A DNA stretch of 64,000 bases from Betaproteobacteria bacterium (GTDB taxonomy: Bacteria > Pseudomonadota > Gammaproteobacteria > Burkholderiales > Usitatibacteraceae), in the NCBI GenBank assembly GCA_016711875.1, contig JADJSD010000023.1, positions 1-64,000 on the forward strand. The letters are read 5' to 3'. The notes under the pieces are model-generated. The model did not search any database and was not told the DNA's origin. It was given only the letters and a program-made list of their open reading frames with translations. Positions 18,095 to 29,347 of this stretch are shown one piece after another (the first letter of the stretch is position 1; the number at the start of each line of letters is the position of its first letter). Made by a program: the position numbers and the translations under genes.

Positions 18095-18859
18095 GTGGAC
18101 GACACCCAGCGGCTTCGGTACAGCCGCCACCTGCTTCTCGACGGCTTCGGCGAAGATTCGCAGGAGCGCCTGCTCGCCTCGCATGCGCTCGTGATCGGCG
18201 CGGGCGGGCTCGGCTCGAGTGCCCTGCTGTACCTCGCCTCGAGCGGCGTGGGGCACCTGACGGTCGCCGACGGCGACACCGTGGATCTCACCAACCTGCA
18301 GCGGCAGGTCGTCCACCGCATGGGAGCGATCGGCACGAACAAGGCCCGGTCCGCCCGCGAGACGCTCGCCACGGTGAATCCCGACGTGCGCGTGAGCGCC
18401 GTGCCCGAACGGCTCGAGGGCGAACGCCTCGCCGCGCTGGTCCGCTCGGCCGACGTCGTCCTCGACTGCTCCGACAATTTCGCCACGCGCCACGCGATCA
18501 ACCGCGCGTGCGTCGCGGCGGGCCGCCCCCTCGTGAGCGGCGCCGGCGTTCGTTTCGACGGCCAGGTGTCGGTGTTCGACCCTCGCTCGGGCGCCTCGGG
18601 CTGCTATCACTGCCTTTTCCCGGAGGATGCCTCCGCCGAGGAAGAGCGCTGCGCCACGATGGGTGTCTTCGCGCCGCTCGTCGGCATCGTCGGCACGATG
18701 CAGGCCCTGGAGGCGATCAAGGTGCTCGCCGGCATCGGCGAGAGTCTTGCCGGTCGCCTCGCGATGTTCGACGCGCGTGCCAATCGCTGGCACGAAGTGC
18801 GGCTCGTGCGCGATCCCCAGTGCCCCGTTTGCGCCCGCCCCGAGGCGGCCGCCGCCTAG
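18095..18859 (+). CDS. moeB: ThiF/MoeB-family adenylyltransferase
   Basis: E1-like enzyme of 254 residues that adenylates the C-terminal Gly-Gly of a sulfur carrier (MoaD or ThiS). Seen: N-terminal RYSRHLLLDGFG, the ATP-binding loop VIGAGGLGSSALLYLASSGV, the Arg-finger region NLQRQVVH, and two zinc CxxC pairs (CYHC, and CPVC near the end). There is no rhodanese domain. Sequence alone does not settle MoeB versus ThiF; the gpmA-envC-ctpA-moeB order supports the name. It starts with GTG. Confidence 0.88.
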   Translation: MDDTQRLRYSRHLLLDGFGEDSQERLLASHALVIGAGGLGSSALLYLASSGVGHLTVADGDTVDLTNLQRQVVHRMGAIGTNKARSARETLATVNPDVRVSAVPERLEGERLAALVRSADVVLDCSDNFATRHAINRACVAAGRPLVSGAGVRFDGQVSVFDPRSGASGCYHCLFPEDASAEEERCATMGVFAPLVGIVGTMQALEAIKVLAGIGESLAGRLAMFDARANRWHEVRLVRDPQCPVCARPEAAAA

Positions 18860-18872
18860 GAAAGAGACCGCC

Positions 18873-19397
18873 ATGAAGAGAATTCCGATCCTCGCGCTCG
18901 CCCTGGCGACGGCGCTGCCTTTCGCCGCCTGCGCCCAGAACTACCCCGCGCCGGCCAAGGTCGAGGTGATCTACAAGCTCATCGCGCGGGACGGCAAGGT
19001 GACGTACGCCCAGTCGGCCCCGAAGGACTATCCCGGGCGCATCGTGAAGATCGAGATCGATCCGCGCGCCAACCTGGCCGTTTTCCCGAAGCCGAACGAA
19101 CGGCCGCAGTATCTCCAGCCGCGCGCGCTCACGCCGCAGGAGGCCCGGCGCCTCGAGACCGAAAACGCCAAGGTGCAGGCGCAGGACGCCCTCGACGAGG
19201 CGAAGAAGGCCCTCAAGGACGGGCAGGAGCCCCTCGAAGGCGAACTGGACTGGATGGGCAAGAAGGGCGGCGGCGCGCGCCCGGTGCCGACCGAGGCCTA
19301 CCAGAAGCGCATCAAAGGGCTCGAGGACGCCGTGAAGGCCGCCGAGGAAAACCTCGACCGTGCCCAGAAGGCCGCGCGGCAGGCCGCGATCGATTGA
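18873..19397 (+). CDS. DUF4124-domain exported protein (copy 1)
   Basis: Protein of 174 residues with a signal peptide. A cysteine in FAACAQ makes a lipoprotein possible, though the -3 residue is Phe. The DUF4124 motif VIYKLIARDGKVTYAQSAPK follows the signal. The C-terminal half is a charged coiled coil (KVQAQDALDEAKKALKDGQ, then LEDAVKAAEENLDRAQKAAR). DUF4124 proteins are common envelope proteins of proteobacteria with unknown function. The next gene is a paralogue that starts inside this stop codon. Confidence 0.85.
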   Translation: MKRIPILALALATALPFAACAQNYPAPAKVEVIYKLIARDGKVTYAQSAPKDYPGRIVKIEIDPRANLAVFPKPNERPQYLQPRALTPQEARRLETENAKVQAQDALDEAKKALKDGQEPLEGELDWMGKKGGGARPVPTEAYQKRIKGLEDAVKAAEENLDRAQKAARQAAID

Positions 19398-19978
19398 TGA
19401 GAGTCCCGGCGACCCTCGTCGTCGCCGTCCTGCTCGCCGGGGCCGGCGCGGCGTCGGCCCAGCAGGTGCTCTACAAGCTCATCGCGAAGGACGGCCGCAT
19501 CACCTATTCGGATCACGCCCCGAAGAATTTCGACGGGCAGGTGATTCGCCTCGAGCCGGATACGGAATCGAACCGCGTGCCTTTCAAGCGGCCGCCGGTC
19601 GTGACGCCGTCCACTTCCGGGTCGTCGACCTACGGCGCCGACCGGACAGCCAACCGGGAGGCGCTCGCGAAGGCGCTGCGCGCGGCCCAGGACAAGGTCG
19701 AGGCGGCCCGAAAGGCGAAGGCCGAAGGCGGCGAGCCGGGGCCCGACGAGATGCAGGTGATCCAGCAGCGCTTCGCTCCCCTCAAGGCGGGGCAGTCGCC
19801 GCCGAGGTCCAGTTGCCGCAATTCCTCGGATTCGCAAGGCCGCCCCTTCATGCTCTGCGCCGCGCAGGTTCCCGGCGAGGCCTATTACGATCGCCAGAAG
19901 AAGCTCGACGCCGAACTCGACAAGGCCCTCGAGGAACTCGCGGATGCCGAACGGGCCTACCGCCGGGGCGCCGACTAG
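19397..19978 (+). CDS. DUF4124-domain exported protein (copy 2)
   Basis: Tandem paralogue of the preceding gene, 193 residues. The signal peptide (MRVPATLVVAVLLAGAGAAS) is followed by QQVLYKLIAKDGRITYSDHA, the DUF4124 signature. A coiled-coil region starts around NREALAKALRAAQDKVEAA, and the C-terminal helix reads KKLDAELDKALEELADAE. Two cysteines (RSSCRN, FMLCAA) are absent from copy 1. The ATG overlaps the upstream stop (TGATG). Function unknown. Confidence 0.85.
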   Translation: MRVPATLVVAVLLAGAGAASAQQVLYKLIAKDGRITYSDHAPKNFDGQVIRLEPDTESNRVPFKRPPVVTPSTSGSSTYGADRTANREALAKALRAAQDKVEAARKAKAEGGEPGPDEMQVIQQRFAPLKAGQSPPRSSCRNSSDSQGRPFMLCAAQVPGEAYYDRQKKLDAELDKALEELADAERAYRRGAD

Positions 19979-19988
19979 CGCCGGGTGC

Positions 19989-20992
19989 TCACGCTTCGGT
20001 TAGCGCCCAGCGTGGCTTGACGGCGAATCCGTGCTCCGCGGGGGCGCCCGATCCCGCCTTGAGCGCCGCCGCGAAAGCGATCATCGCGCCGTTGTCGGTG
20101 CACAGGGCGACCGGCGGGAAATGCACCGTCGCGCCGGCCGCGAGCGTTTCCCGGACCAGCCTTTCGCGCAGGGCCCGGTTGGCGCCCACGCCGCCGGCTA
20201 CCACCAGCCGCGCGTATCCCGTCCTTTCGAGCGCGAGCAGGCATTTGGCCGCGAGAACGTCCACCACGGCCGCCTGGAAAGAGGCGGCCACGTCGGCCTT
20301 GTCGGCTTCCGAGAGCGTTCTCCCGCGAACGCAGTGCAGCACCGCGGTCTTGAGGCCGCTGAAGCTGAAATCGAGCTTGCCGCTCGCGATCAGCGGGCGC
20401 GGGAAGGCGTAACGCCCGGGGTCGCCATGATCTGCCAGGCGGGCGAGGGCCGGGCCGCCCGGGTACCCGAGCGCGAGGAGCGTGGCGGTCTTGTCGAAAG
20501 CCTCGCCGGCCGCGTCGTCGACGCTCTCCCCGAGCAGCCGGTACCGGCCCACGCCTTCGACGGCCATGAGTTGCGTGTGACCGCCGGAGACGAGCAGCGC
20601 GACGAAAGGGAAGTCCGGCCGGGGGTGGCAAGAAGCGGGGACAGGAGATGCCCCTCGAGGTGGTGGATCCCCACCACGGGCTTGCCGAGCGCGAGGCCGA
20701 GGCCCGAGGCCACCGAGGCGCCCACCAGCAGGGCGCCGGCGAGCCCGGGCCCGCGGGTGTAGGCAATCCGGTCGACATCCGCCAGGGTGCAGTGCGCCCG
20801 ATCGAGGGCCTCGCGCAGCAGGGGCAACAACCGCCGGACGTGGTCGCGGGAGGCGAGTTCCGGCACGACACCGCCGTAGAGGGCGTGCAGGTCCACTTGC
20901 GAGTGCAGGGTTTCGCCCAGCACGCCGCGCTCGTCGTCGTAGAGGGCGACGCCGGTCTCGTCGCAGGAGGTCTCGATGCCGAGGGTGATCAC
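19989..20992 (-). CDS. tsaD: tRNA threonylcarbamoyladenosine transferase TsaD (one frameshift)
   Basis: Transfers threonylcarbamoyl to A37 of ANN-decoding tRNAs together with TsaB/E. The N-terminus is MITLGIETSCDETGVALYD. The metal-binding GIHHLEGHLLSP is followed by a frame change near 20620. The other half carries FPFVALLVSGGHTQLM, a GEAFDKTA stretch, DFSFSGLKTAVL and VVAGGVGANRALRERL. The total length (about 334 residues) is normal. The gene is essential in most bacteria, so the frame break is probably a sequence error. It is divergent from rpsU, as is usual. Confidence 0.94.
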
Positions 20993-21024
20993 GGGCGGGC
21001 AGGCGGGAGGGGGGAAACGCCCGG

Positions 21025-21053
21025 TTTCCTCGGGCGCAAAACTTTGATATTAT
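21025..21053 (+). promoter_or_regulatory. candidate rpsU promoter
   Basis: In the 110-nt gap between tsaD and rpsU, TATTAT (21048-21053) is a good -10 match. The -35 position 17 nt upstream reads TTTCCT, which is weak. This is the only AT-rich patch in the gap. Confidence 0.35.
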
Positions 21054-21102
21054 GCAGGGTTTTCCGCCTCCCGAATTCTTACTTACCGGACTTTCCCACG
21101 AC

Positions 21103-21315
21103 ATGCCGACCATCCGAGTCAAGGAAAACGAGCCCTTCGACGTTGCGCTTCGCCGCTTCAAGCGCGCGGTCGAAAAGACGGGCCTCCTTACCGAACTTCG
21201 CGCCCGCGAGTTCTACGAGAAGCCCACTGCCGAGCGCAAGCGCAAGCACGCGGCCGCCGTGAAGCGCCGCTACAAGCGCATGCGCGCGCAGATGCTGCCG
21301 CCGAAGCTCTACTAG
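21103..21315 (+). CDS. rpsU: 30S ribosomal protein S21
   Basis: Small-subunit protein of 70 residues, highly basic. It starts MPTIRVKENEPFDVALRRFK and ends KRMRAQMLPPKLY, both family hallmarks. It heads the rpsU-yqeY-dnaG-rpoD macromolecular synthesis cluster. Confidence 0.98.
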   Translation: MPTIRVKENEPFDVALRRFKRAVEKTGLLTELRAREFYEKPTAERKRKHAAAVKRRYKRMRAQMLPPKLY

Positions 21316-21397
21316 TCCGGCCCCGGCACGGGTTTTTCCGCGGCGAGCCGGGCCCCGTTGCCCCGCTCGCCGCAGTCGTTTCTGGAGATCGACGCCA

Positions 21398-21844
21398 ATG
21401 ATGCTTCGCGAACGCGTGAACGAGGACATGAAGTCCGCCCTGAAGGCGCGCGAGGCCGAGCGCCTCGCCACCCTCCGCCTGCTGCTCGCCGCCGTGAAGC
21501 AGCGCGAGGTCGACGAGCGCATCACGCTCGACGACGCCGGCGTCGTCGCCGTGGTGGAGAAGATGCTCAAGCAGCGCAAGGATTCCGTCGAGCAATACGA
21601 AAAGGCCGGCCGCGCGGACCTCGCCGACCGGGAGAAGGCCGAGATGGCCATCCTCTCGGGCTACCTGCCGCAGCAGCTGCCCGATGCCGAGCTCGACGCG
21701 ATCGTGACCGCGGCCGTGGCGGCGGCCGGCGCGAAGTCGCCGGCGGACATGGGCAAGGTGATGGCGATCGTGAAGCCGCAGGTCGCCGGCAAGGCCGACA
21801 TGGGCAAGGTCTCGGCGCTCGTGAAGGCGAAGCTCTCCGGCTGA
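21398..21844 (+). CDS. GatB/YqeY-domain protein
   Basis: Protein of 148 residues, matching the YqeY family, which shares a fold with the tRNA-binding tail of GatB amidotransferase. Seen: LRLLLAAVKQREVDERITLD, EQYEKAGRADLADREKAEM and the C-terminal GKVMAIVKPQVAGKADMGKV. Its function is not settled; it is thought to bind tRNA or aminoacyl-tRNA. It lies between rpsU and dnaG, the usual place in betaproteobacteria. Confidence 0.93.
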   Translation: MMLRERVNEDMKSALKAREAERLATLRLLLAAVKQREVDERITLDDAGVVAVVEKMLKQRKDSVEQYEKAGRADLADREKAEMAILSGYLPQQLPDAELDAIVTAAVAAAGAKSPADMGKVMAIVKPQVAGKADMGKVSALVKAKLSG

Positions 21845-21935
21845 GGCCGGTCGTGAGTGGTCGCGCCCCCCGCGGCGCGCGCTGCCCCCGGGCGCATCGG
21901 GGGAAACCGCGCAGGACCCGAAAGCCGCCTCGCGA

Positions 21936-23755
21936 ATGATCCCTCCGGACTTCATCCAGACCCTGCTCGCCCGCGTCGACATCGTCGACGTGATCGACAA
22001 GCACGTGCGCCTGAAGAAGGCCGGCACGAACTTCAAGGCGTGCTGCCCGTTCCACAACGAGAAGACGCCCTCGTTCAACGTGAGCCCGTCCAAGCAGTTC
22101 TACCACTGCTTCGGCTGCGGCGTGCACGGCAACGCCATCGGTTTCGTGATGGAGTACTCGGGGCTTTCCTATCCCGACGCCATTCGCGAGCTCGCGCAGC
22201 AAGTCGGCCTCGAGGTGCCGGAAGTGCGCGGCAACGCCCCCGGGCGCCCCTCGGGCACGCAGGCCAAGGGGCTCATCGAGCGCATGGTCGAGGCGCTGGC
22301 CTTCTACCGGGCGGAGCTCAAGAAGACGCCCGCCGCCATCGACTACCTCAAGCGGCGCGGCCTGTCGGGCGAGATCGCCGCGCGCTACGGCCTGGGCTAC
22401 GCGCCGGACGCGTGGCAGTCGCTGCAGGCCGTGTTCCCGGACTACGATGCGCCCGTCATGAAGGACACGGGCCTCGTGATCGATTCCGATCCGGGCGAGG
22501 CGGGCGAGGGCGAGCCCGCGAAGAAGTCGCGCCGGTACGACCGCTTTCGCGGACGCGTCATGTTCCCGATCCTCGACGCGCGCGGCAACGTGATCGGCTT
22601 CGGCGGGCGCGTGATCGGCGATGGCGAGCCCAAGTACCTCAATTCGCCCGAGACGCCGCTTTTCGAGAAGGGGCGGGAGCTCTACGGCCTCTACCAGGCC
22701 CGGCGGGCCATCCGCGACGAGAGCCTCGTGATCGTGGTCGAGGGCTACATGGACGTCGTGGCGCTCGCCCAGCACGGCGTCGAGAACGCGGTGGCGACCC
22801 TCGGCACCGCGACGACGCCCATGCATGTCGCGAAGCTCCTCAAGCTGGCCGACGACGTCGTCTTCTGCTTCGACGGCGACAACGCCGGCCGCAAGGCGGC
22901 CTGGCGGGCCCTCGAGGTCTCTCTGCCCGTGCTGGCCGACGGCAAGACCGTCCGCTTCCTGTTCCTTCCCGCCGAAGACGACCCCGACACCTTCGTGCGC
23001 CGTCGGGGCAAGGAAGGCTTCCTCGAGGCGCTCGCACAGGCGAAGCCCCTGTCGCAGTTCCTGGTGGGCGAGGTGGCCGCCAACGTCGACATGGGAACGG
23101 AAGAAGGCCGCGCGCGGTTCGTGGCGGAACTGAGCCTCACCTGGCCCGCCTCGAGGCGCCGGCCCTGGGCGCCATGCTCCGGCGGCGCGTCGCCGAGATG
23201 GCCGGGCTCTCCCCCGCCGATCTGGGGTTGGCGACGCCCACCCGGGAATCCCCGCGCGGCACCTACGCCCCCCCGCCGGTCCGCTCCCCGCGCCGGACCG
23301 CCACGGTCGAGTCCCAGCTTCTCGAGCGCGTGCTTCGCCGCCCGGACCTCGCCGCCACGCTGGACCCGGACCTCGTCGGCACCGATTCGGCCGATGGCGA
23401 GGCGCTTCAGGCGCTGATCGCCTTTGCGCGGGAGTCCGCGGCCGGGCTGACGCTCGGGCAGGTGAGCGCCCGCTTCGAAGGGTCCGACCACTATCCGGCG
23501 ATCGAATCCGCCCTGGGACGGGGGCGGGTCCTCGATGAAATGGAGGGGGCCGACCTGGACCTCGCCTCGGAGCTGGACGGCCTGCAGGAGCGGCTGGCCC
23601 GCGCCCGATCGGACCGGCGCAAGGCCGAACTGGAGGCCCGCTGGGCCGCCGGGCTCCTCACCGCCGAGGAACGCACGGAGTGGACCGACCTGCAGGCCCG
23701 CCAGAGCGCGGCCAAGGGCGCCGGGCCGGGGGTCGATGCGACGCCCAAACGATGA
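21936..23755 (+). CDS. dnaG: DNA primase DnaG (one frameshift)
   Basis: Makes RNA primers at the replication fork. The N-terminal zinc finger has CPFHNEKTPSF and YHCFGCGVHG. The catalytic TOPRIM core has VIVVEGYMDVVALAQHG and FCFDGDNAGRKAAWRAL, with the acidic metal ligands. The C-terminal helicase-binding region (from about residue 440) is read in another frame after a break near 23135. The total of about 606 residues is normal. An essential gene, so the break is probably an error. Confidence 0.95.
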
Positions 23756-23803
23756 TAAAATGCTTGGTTCCCCAGACCGGACACATCCTCGGAGATTAAG
23801 CGC

Positions 23804-25683
<1,880 letters not shown>

Positions 25684-25730
25684 CGCACTGTAACGGTGCA
25701 TGTAACATCCGGCGCCCGGCGCCGGCCCGT

Positions 25731-25757
25731 ACAATGCCCGCACCGCGCGGGCATTGT
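25731..25757 (+). terminator. hairpin after rpoD
   Basis: A perfect 11-bp stem, ACAATGCCCGC and GCGGGCATTGT, with a 5-nt loop, is followed by CGTTTC. It lies 48 nt after the rpoD stop and 12 nt before the tRNA. It probably terminates part of the rpoD transcript or marks the tRNA processing boundary. Confidence 0.65.
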
Positions 25758-25769
25758 CGTTTCAAAAAA

Positions 25770-25843
<74 letters not shown>

Positions 25844-26187
25844 CCTCTCCGGCCAGATCGCCTGGCCATATCATTTGTTGCCCTTTGGTCCCATGATGGG
25901 GGATACCCCGTCGTGCATCCGCCCGGGCTCGCCAACCCTCATCCCCTCTGAAACGCCGCGCGTGTCGACGCGCCGATGAGCCTCCTGCGCGGTTGATTCG
26001 TATCAAAAGTGAGAAGCACGGGCGTCGGTAAGCTGCGTCGTATCCTTGCAGGGTCGGGCACCGGCGGGCATGGAAACCGCAGGAGAAGCAGGTTTCCAGG
26101 CCTGGTGGCAGGACCCGTCGAACACGCAGCACACGATCAACTTCGCGCCTTTCCTCCCCCAAACGGGAAGGCGCATCGGGAGGCAAA
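25844..26187. other. 344-nt intergenic region upstream of the decaheme cytochrome
   Basis: No coding frame is convincing here. The main content is a perfect FNR-type box at 25993-26006 and a GGGAGG ribosome-binding site just before the cytochrome ATG. The distance from the box to the ATG (about 180 nt) leaves an unusually long leader of about 145 nt if transcription starts near 26041. No stable terminator-type hairpin was noticed in it. Confidence 0.6.
25993..26034 (+). promoter_or_regulatory. FNR/Anr-type box and candidate -10 of the electron-conduit operon
   Basis: TTGAT-TCGT-ATCAA (25993-26006) is an exact match to the FNR consensus TTGAT-N4-ATCAA. TAAGCT at 26029-26034 is placed where a -10 would be if the box were centred at -41.5, the class II activator position, giving a start near 26041. 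This predicts induction without oxygen. Match and spacing are seen; regulation is inferred. Confidence 0.7.
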
Positions 26188-27135
26188 ATGCATCATCGTC
26201 TTGCGGCTGCGCTCGCCACGGCTTGCGCCCTGTCGCTTTCGTTCCTCTGGTCCGTTCCGGCCAGCGCCCAGGGCGCCGAGCCGGTCTGCAGCAAATGTCA
26301 CGAGGAAAGCCAGGATTCCATCAAGGCCACTCCTCACGGCCGCAAGAACGACGCCAAGGGCACGGCGTGCACCAACTGCCACGGCGACGCCACCGAGCAC
26401 GTGGCCGCCAAGGGCAAGAAGCCGCTGGCCAAGAACCCGATGGCCAAGGCCACGACGGCCAACGTGAAGAGCGAGGCTTGCATGAGCTGCCACTCCAGCA
26501 ACCGCCACCTGGCGTTCTGGGAATCCGGCAAGCACGCCAAGAACGACGTCGCCTGCTCAAACTGCCACAACATCCACGGGTCCGCGAAGGCCGTCGCCGC
26601 CGCGCCGTTCACGACGACCCAGCGCCCCATCGAGGCCGACATGTGCGGCACCTGCCACAAGCAGGTTCGCAACGCCACGATGAAGCCCTCGCACCACCCG
26701 ATCCTCGAAGGCAAGGTGAAGTGCTCCGACTGCCACAACGTGCACGGCTCGCTCACGCAGGCCATGGTCAAGCACGAGACGGTGAACCAGCAGTGCTTCT
26801 CCTGCCACGCCGACAAGCGCGGTCCGTACGTGTTCGGGCACCCGCCGGTCGAGGAAAACTGCCTCTCCTGCCACACGCCGCACGGTTCCTCGCACAACAA
26901 GCTGCTGAACGAGAAGGTGCCGAACCTCTGCCAGGACTGCCACGTCCAGGGCCGTCACCCGACCGCCTACTACGGCCAGAACCAGGCGTGGATCAAGCCT
27001 GACGGCACGGTGAACCCGGACAGCGGCACGACCGCGGCCAGCTCGCGCTTCGTCTCGCGCTCCTGCCTGAACTGCCACAACGCGATCCACGGCTCCAACG
27101 CGCCGTCGAGCCGCGGCAAGTACCTGATCCGCTAA
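26188..27135 (+). CDS. decaheme c-type cytochrome, MtrA/DmsE/PioA family
   Basis: Periplasmic multiheme cytochrome of 315 residues that moves electrons across the outer membrane inside an MtrB-type porin. The signal peptide ends at ASA, near residue 27. Ten CxxCH heme sites are present, at residues 34, 61, 98, 123, 153, 179, 203, 225, 248 and 293, which matches MtrA-type decahemes in number and length. Extra histidines in HGS and HHP motifs are likely distal ligands. It lies 14 nt upstream of the MtrB-type porin. The family includes DmsE (outside DMSO respiration), MtrA (metal reduction) and PioA/MtoA (iron oxidation); the direction here cannot be read from sequence. Confidence 0.93.
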   Translation: MHHRLAAALATACALSLSFLWSVPASAQGAEPVCSKCHEESQDSIKATPHGRKNDAKGTACTNCHGDATEHVAAKGKKPLAKNPMAKATTANVKSEACMSCHSSNRHLAFWESGKHAKNDVACSNCHNIHGSAKAVAAAPFTTTQRPIEADMCGTCHKQVRNATMKPSHHPILEGKVKCSDCHNVHGSLTQAMVKHETVNQQCFSCHADKRGPYVFGHPPVEENCLSCHTPHGSSHNKLLNEKVPNLCQDCHVQGRHPTAYYGQNQAWIKPDGTVNPDSGTTAASSRFVSRSCLNCHNAIHGSNAPSSRGKYLIR

Positions 27136-27149
27136 AGGGGATGACGATC

Positions 27150-29266
27150 ATGAACAAGCGCCTTATTTCCATCCTGGTCGCAAACCTCTTCGTCGCCGCG
27201 CCGGCGATCGCCCAAGACTTCAAGGTCGAGGGAACGGTCTCCGCGGGCGTCATCAATACTCGCAACAAGGACGACGTCGTCGACGCCTCCAAGCTGAACG
27301 AGTACAAGGACCTCTCGAGCGGCGGCCTCTCGGCCGTCGACGTGAAGGGCCGCGGCAGCTCCTACTGGTTCGACCTCTTCGGCGAGAACATCGGCCGCGA
27401 CGACCAGTACATCGGCCTGAAGGGCGGCGCGGACAAGACGTTCAAGTACTGGCTCTCGTCCGACAGCCTGCGCCACAACTTCCTGTTCAACGGCCGCACG
27501 CCGTACGCGAACCCGGGCAGCGAAGTGCAGCGTCCGCCTTCCAACTTTGCCCTCCTGAACCAGGGGCTGTGGACGAACCTCGATGTCTCCTACAAGCGCC
27601 GCGACGACGCCGTGGGCTTCGAGCTGCAGGCGCTCAACCCCTGGTATGTGCGCGTCGAAGGCAACCGCGTGAAGACGACCGGCACCAAGGTCGGCGCTTC
27701 GTCGCAGGGCATGAGCCCGGGCAACGGCTATGTCGACCTCGCCTTCCCGGTGGACTACGAGACCCGCAACGCCAGCATCGAAGGCGGCTTCAGCACCAAG
27801 ACGATGCACTTCTCGCTCTCGTGGCTCACCAGCAAGTTCGAGAACGAACAGGAGAGCTTCGCCTGGCAGAACGGCTACTGGGGCAACGGCCTGGACCCCA
27901 CGTACCTGCCCCCGGACAACAAGTACTCGCGCATCGCCGGCAACGCCACCATCCGCAAGCTGCCCTCAACTCGACGTTCGCCGCGCGCTTCACCTCGGAC
28001 GAGCTGAAGAGCAGTGCGGGACTTGCGACCTCCGCGCTCGGCACGGCGACGGGCGGCAGCGTGACCACCGGCCCGAACGTGAGCGGCTACAGCGGCAAGG
28101 TCGAGAACGAGACGTTCACCCTCGCCCTCGCCTCCGCGCCGGCGAAGGGTCTCGACACGCGGCTCTACTACAACTACGCCAAGCGCGACGACAAGTCGAC
28201 GCTGGTGGAGTTCCTGTCCGCTGCGCCCGCGGGCGCCGGCGGTCCCTTCGACAACGAGCATTTCTCGTACAAGAAGAAGAACTGGGGCTTTGACGCCTTC
28301 TTCCGCATGGGCAAGACCAACCGCCTGGGCGCCGGCTACGACTACGTCGACATGGAGCGCACCCGCTTCGACTTCGACAGCTCGAAGGACAAGAAGTGGT
28401 TCGCCGAGTGGAAGAACACCTCCCTCGACAGCCTCTCGGCGCGCCTGAAGTACACCGACCTCAAGCGCGACTCGAACTTCCTGCTCGGCAGCGACGGCGT
28501 GAACGCGAACGACGTGGCCTACTGGAACCGCTTCCTCAAGGCCTACGACGTCACCGACCTCGACCAGAAGAACTGGAAGCTCACCCTGGACTACACGCCG
28601 GTCGAGTTCCTCGACCTGTCGTTCGAAGGCACCCGCAAGGAGAACACGTACCGCGGCCAGGTGCTCGGCCGGTTGAATGACGACCGGAAGGAGTACTACT
28701 TCATGGTCTCGTACGGCGATCCGGCCTCCGCGCGCTTCTCGGCCTTTGTCGACCAGGAACGGGTCGAGTACGCCTCCAAGCACCGCGTCGTCGGTTCGGC
28801 CACCGCGCCGGGCGCGTACGAGCCCGCCACGGCCGATACGGCGGCGAACTACAACTGGACCGGCACGAACAAGGACAAGAACTACGCCTTCGGCGTGTCC
28901 GTGGACGTCCCGGCGACCGACAAGCTGATGATCAAGGGCTCGGTCGTGCACTACAAGACGGACGGCGCGGTCGATTTCTCCGCGCCCCCGCTGATCGCCG
29001 CCGCGACGTATCCGCAGCCGATCGGGAACTACGACGACTCCAAGCGCATCTCGCTCAACGTGAAGGGCATCTACGCGCTCAGCAAGCAGTGGAGCGTGAC
29101 GGGTGGCTACGCCTACGAGAAGTACACGTACAAGGATGCCGCCTACGACGGGTACCGCTACGTGATCACGGCCGCGAGCCGCGCCGACAGCTACCTGAAC
29201 GGCTATCTCGCGAACCCGAACTTCAGCAACCACATCGTCTACGGCATGGTGTCCTACAAGTTCTAG
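27150..29266 (+). CDS. MtrB/PioB-family outer-membrane porin for a decaheme cytochrome (one frameshift)
   Basis: Large beta-barrel of about 705 residues that sheathes the decaheme cytochrome. The signal peptide is MNKRLISILVANLFVAAPAI then AQ. Repeated amphipathic strands run to the end, which is YGMVSYKF with the terminal Phe of outer-membrane proteins. No cysteine is visible, so the N-terminal CxxC of Shewanella MtrB is absent. A frame break lies near 27962. ATG at 27150 is preferred for spacing to AAAGGGG; an in-frame ATG lies 9 nt earlier. No MtrC/OmcA-type surface cytochrome follows; the operon ends at a terminator. Confidence 0.9.
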
Positions 29267-29284
29267 GCATCGCCGCTTCGCCAG

Positions 29285-29315
29285 AAGGCCGCTCCCCTTG
29301 GGGCGCGGCCTTTTT
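29285..29315 (+). terminator. intrinsic terminator after the MtrB-type gene
   Basis: Stem AAGGCCGC / GCGGCCTT around a loop that itself contains CCCC/GGGG, followed by TTTTTCTT. It lies 18 nt after the stop codon and closes the two-gene conduit operon. Confidence 0.85.
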
Positions 29316-29347
29316 CTTCCGGGTCCCGGCGCCCGTATGATGCGTCG

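Noticed and set aside
21316..21360. Intrinsic terminator after rpsU
   Set aside because: A GC-rich stretch and TTTTT are present, but no convincing stem pairs just before the T-run.
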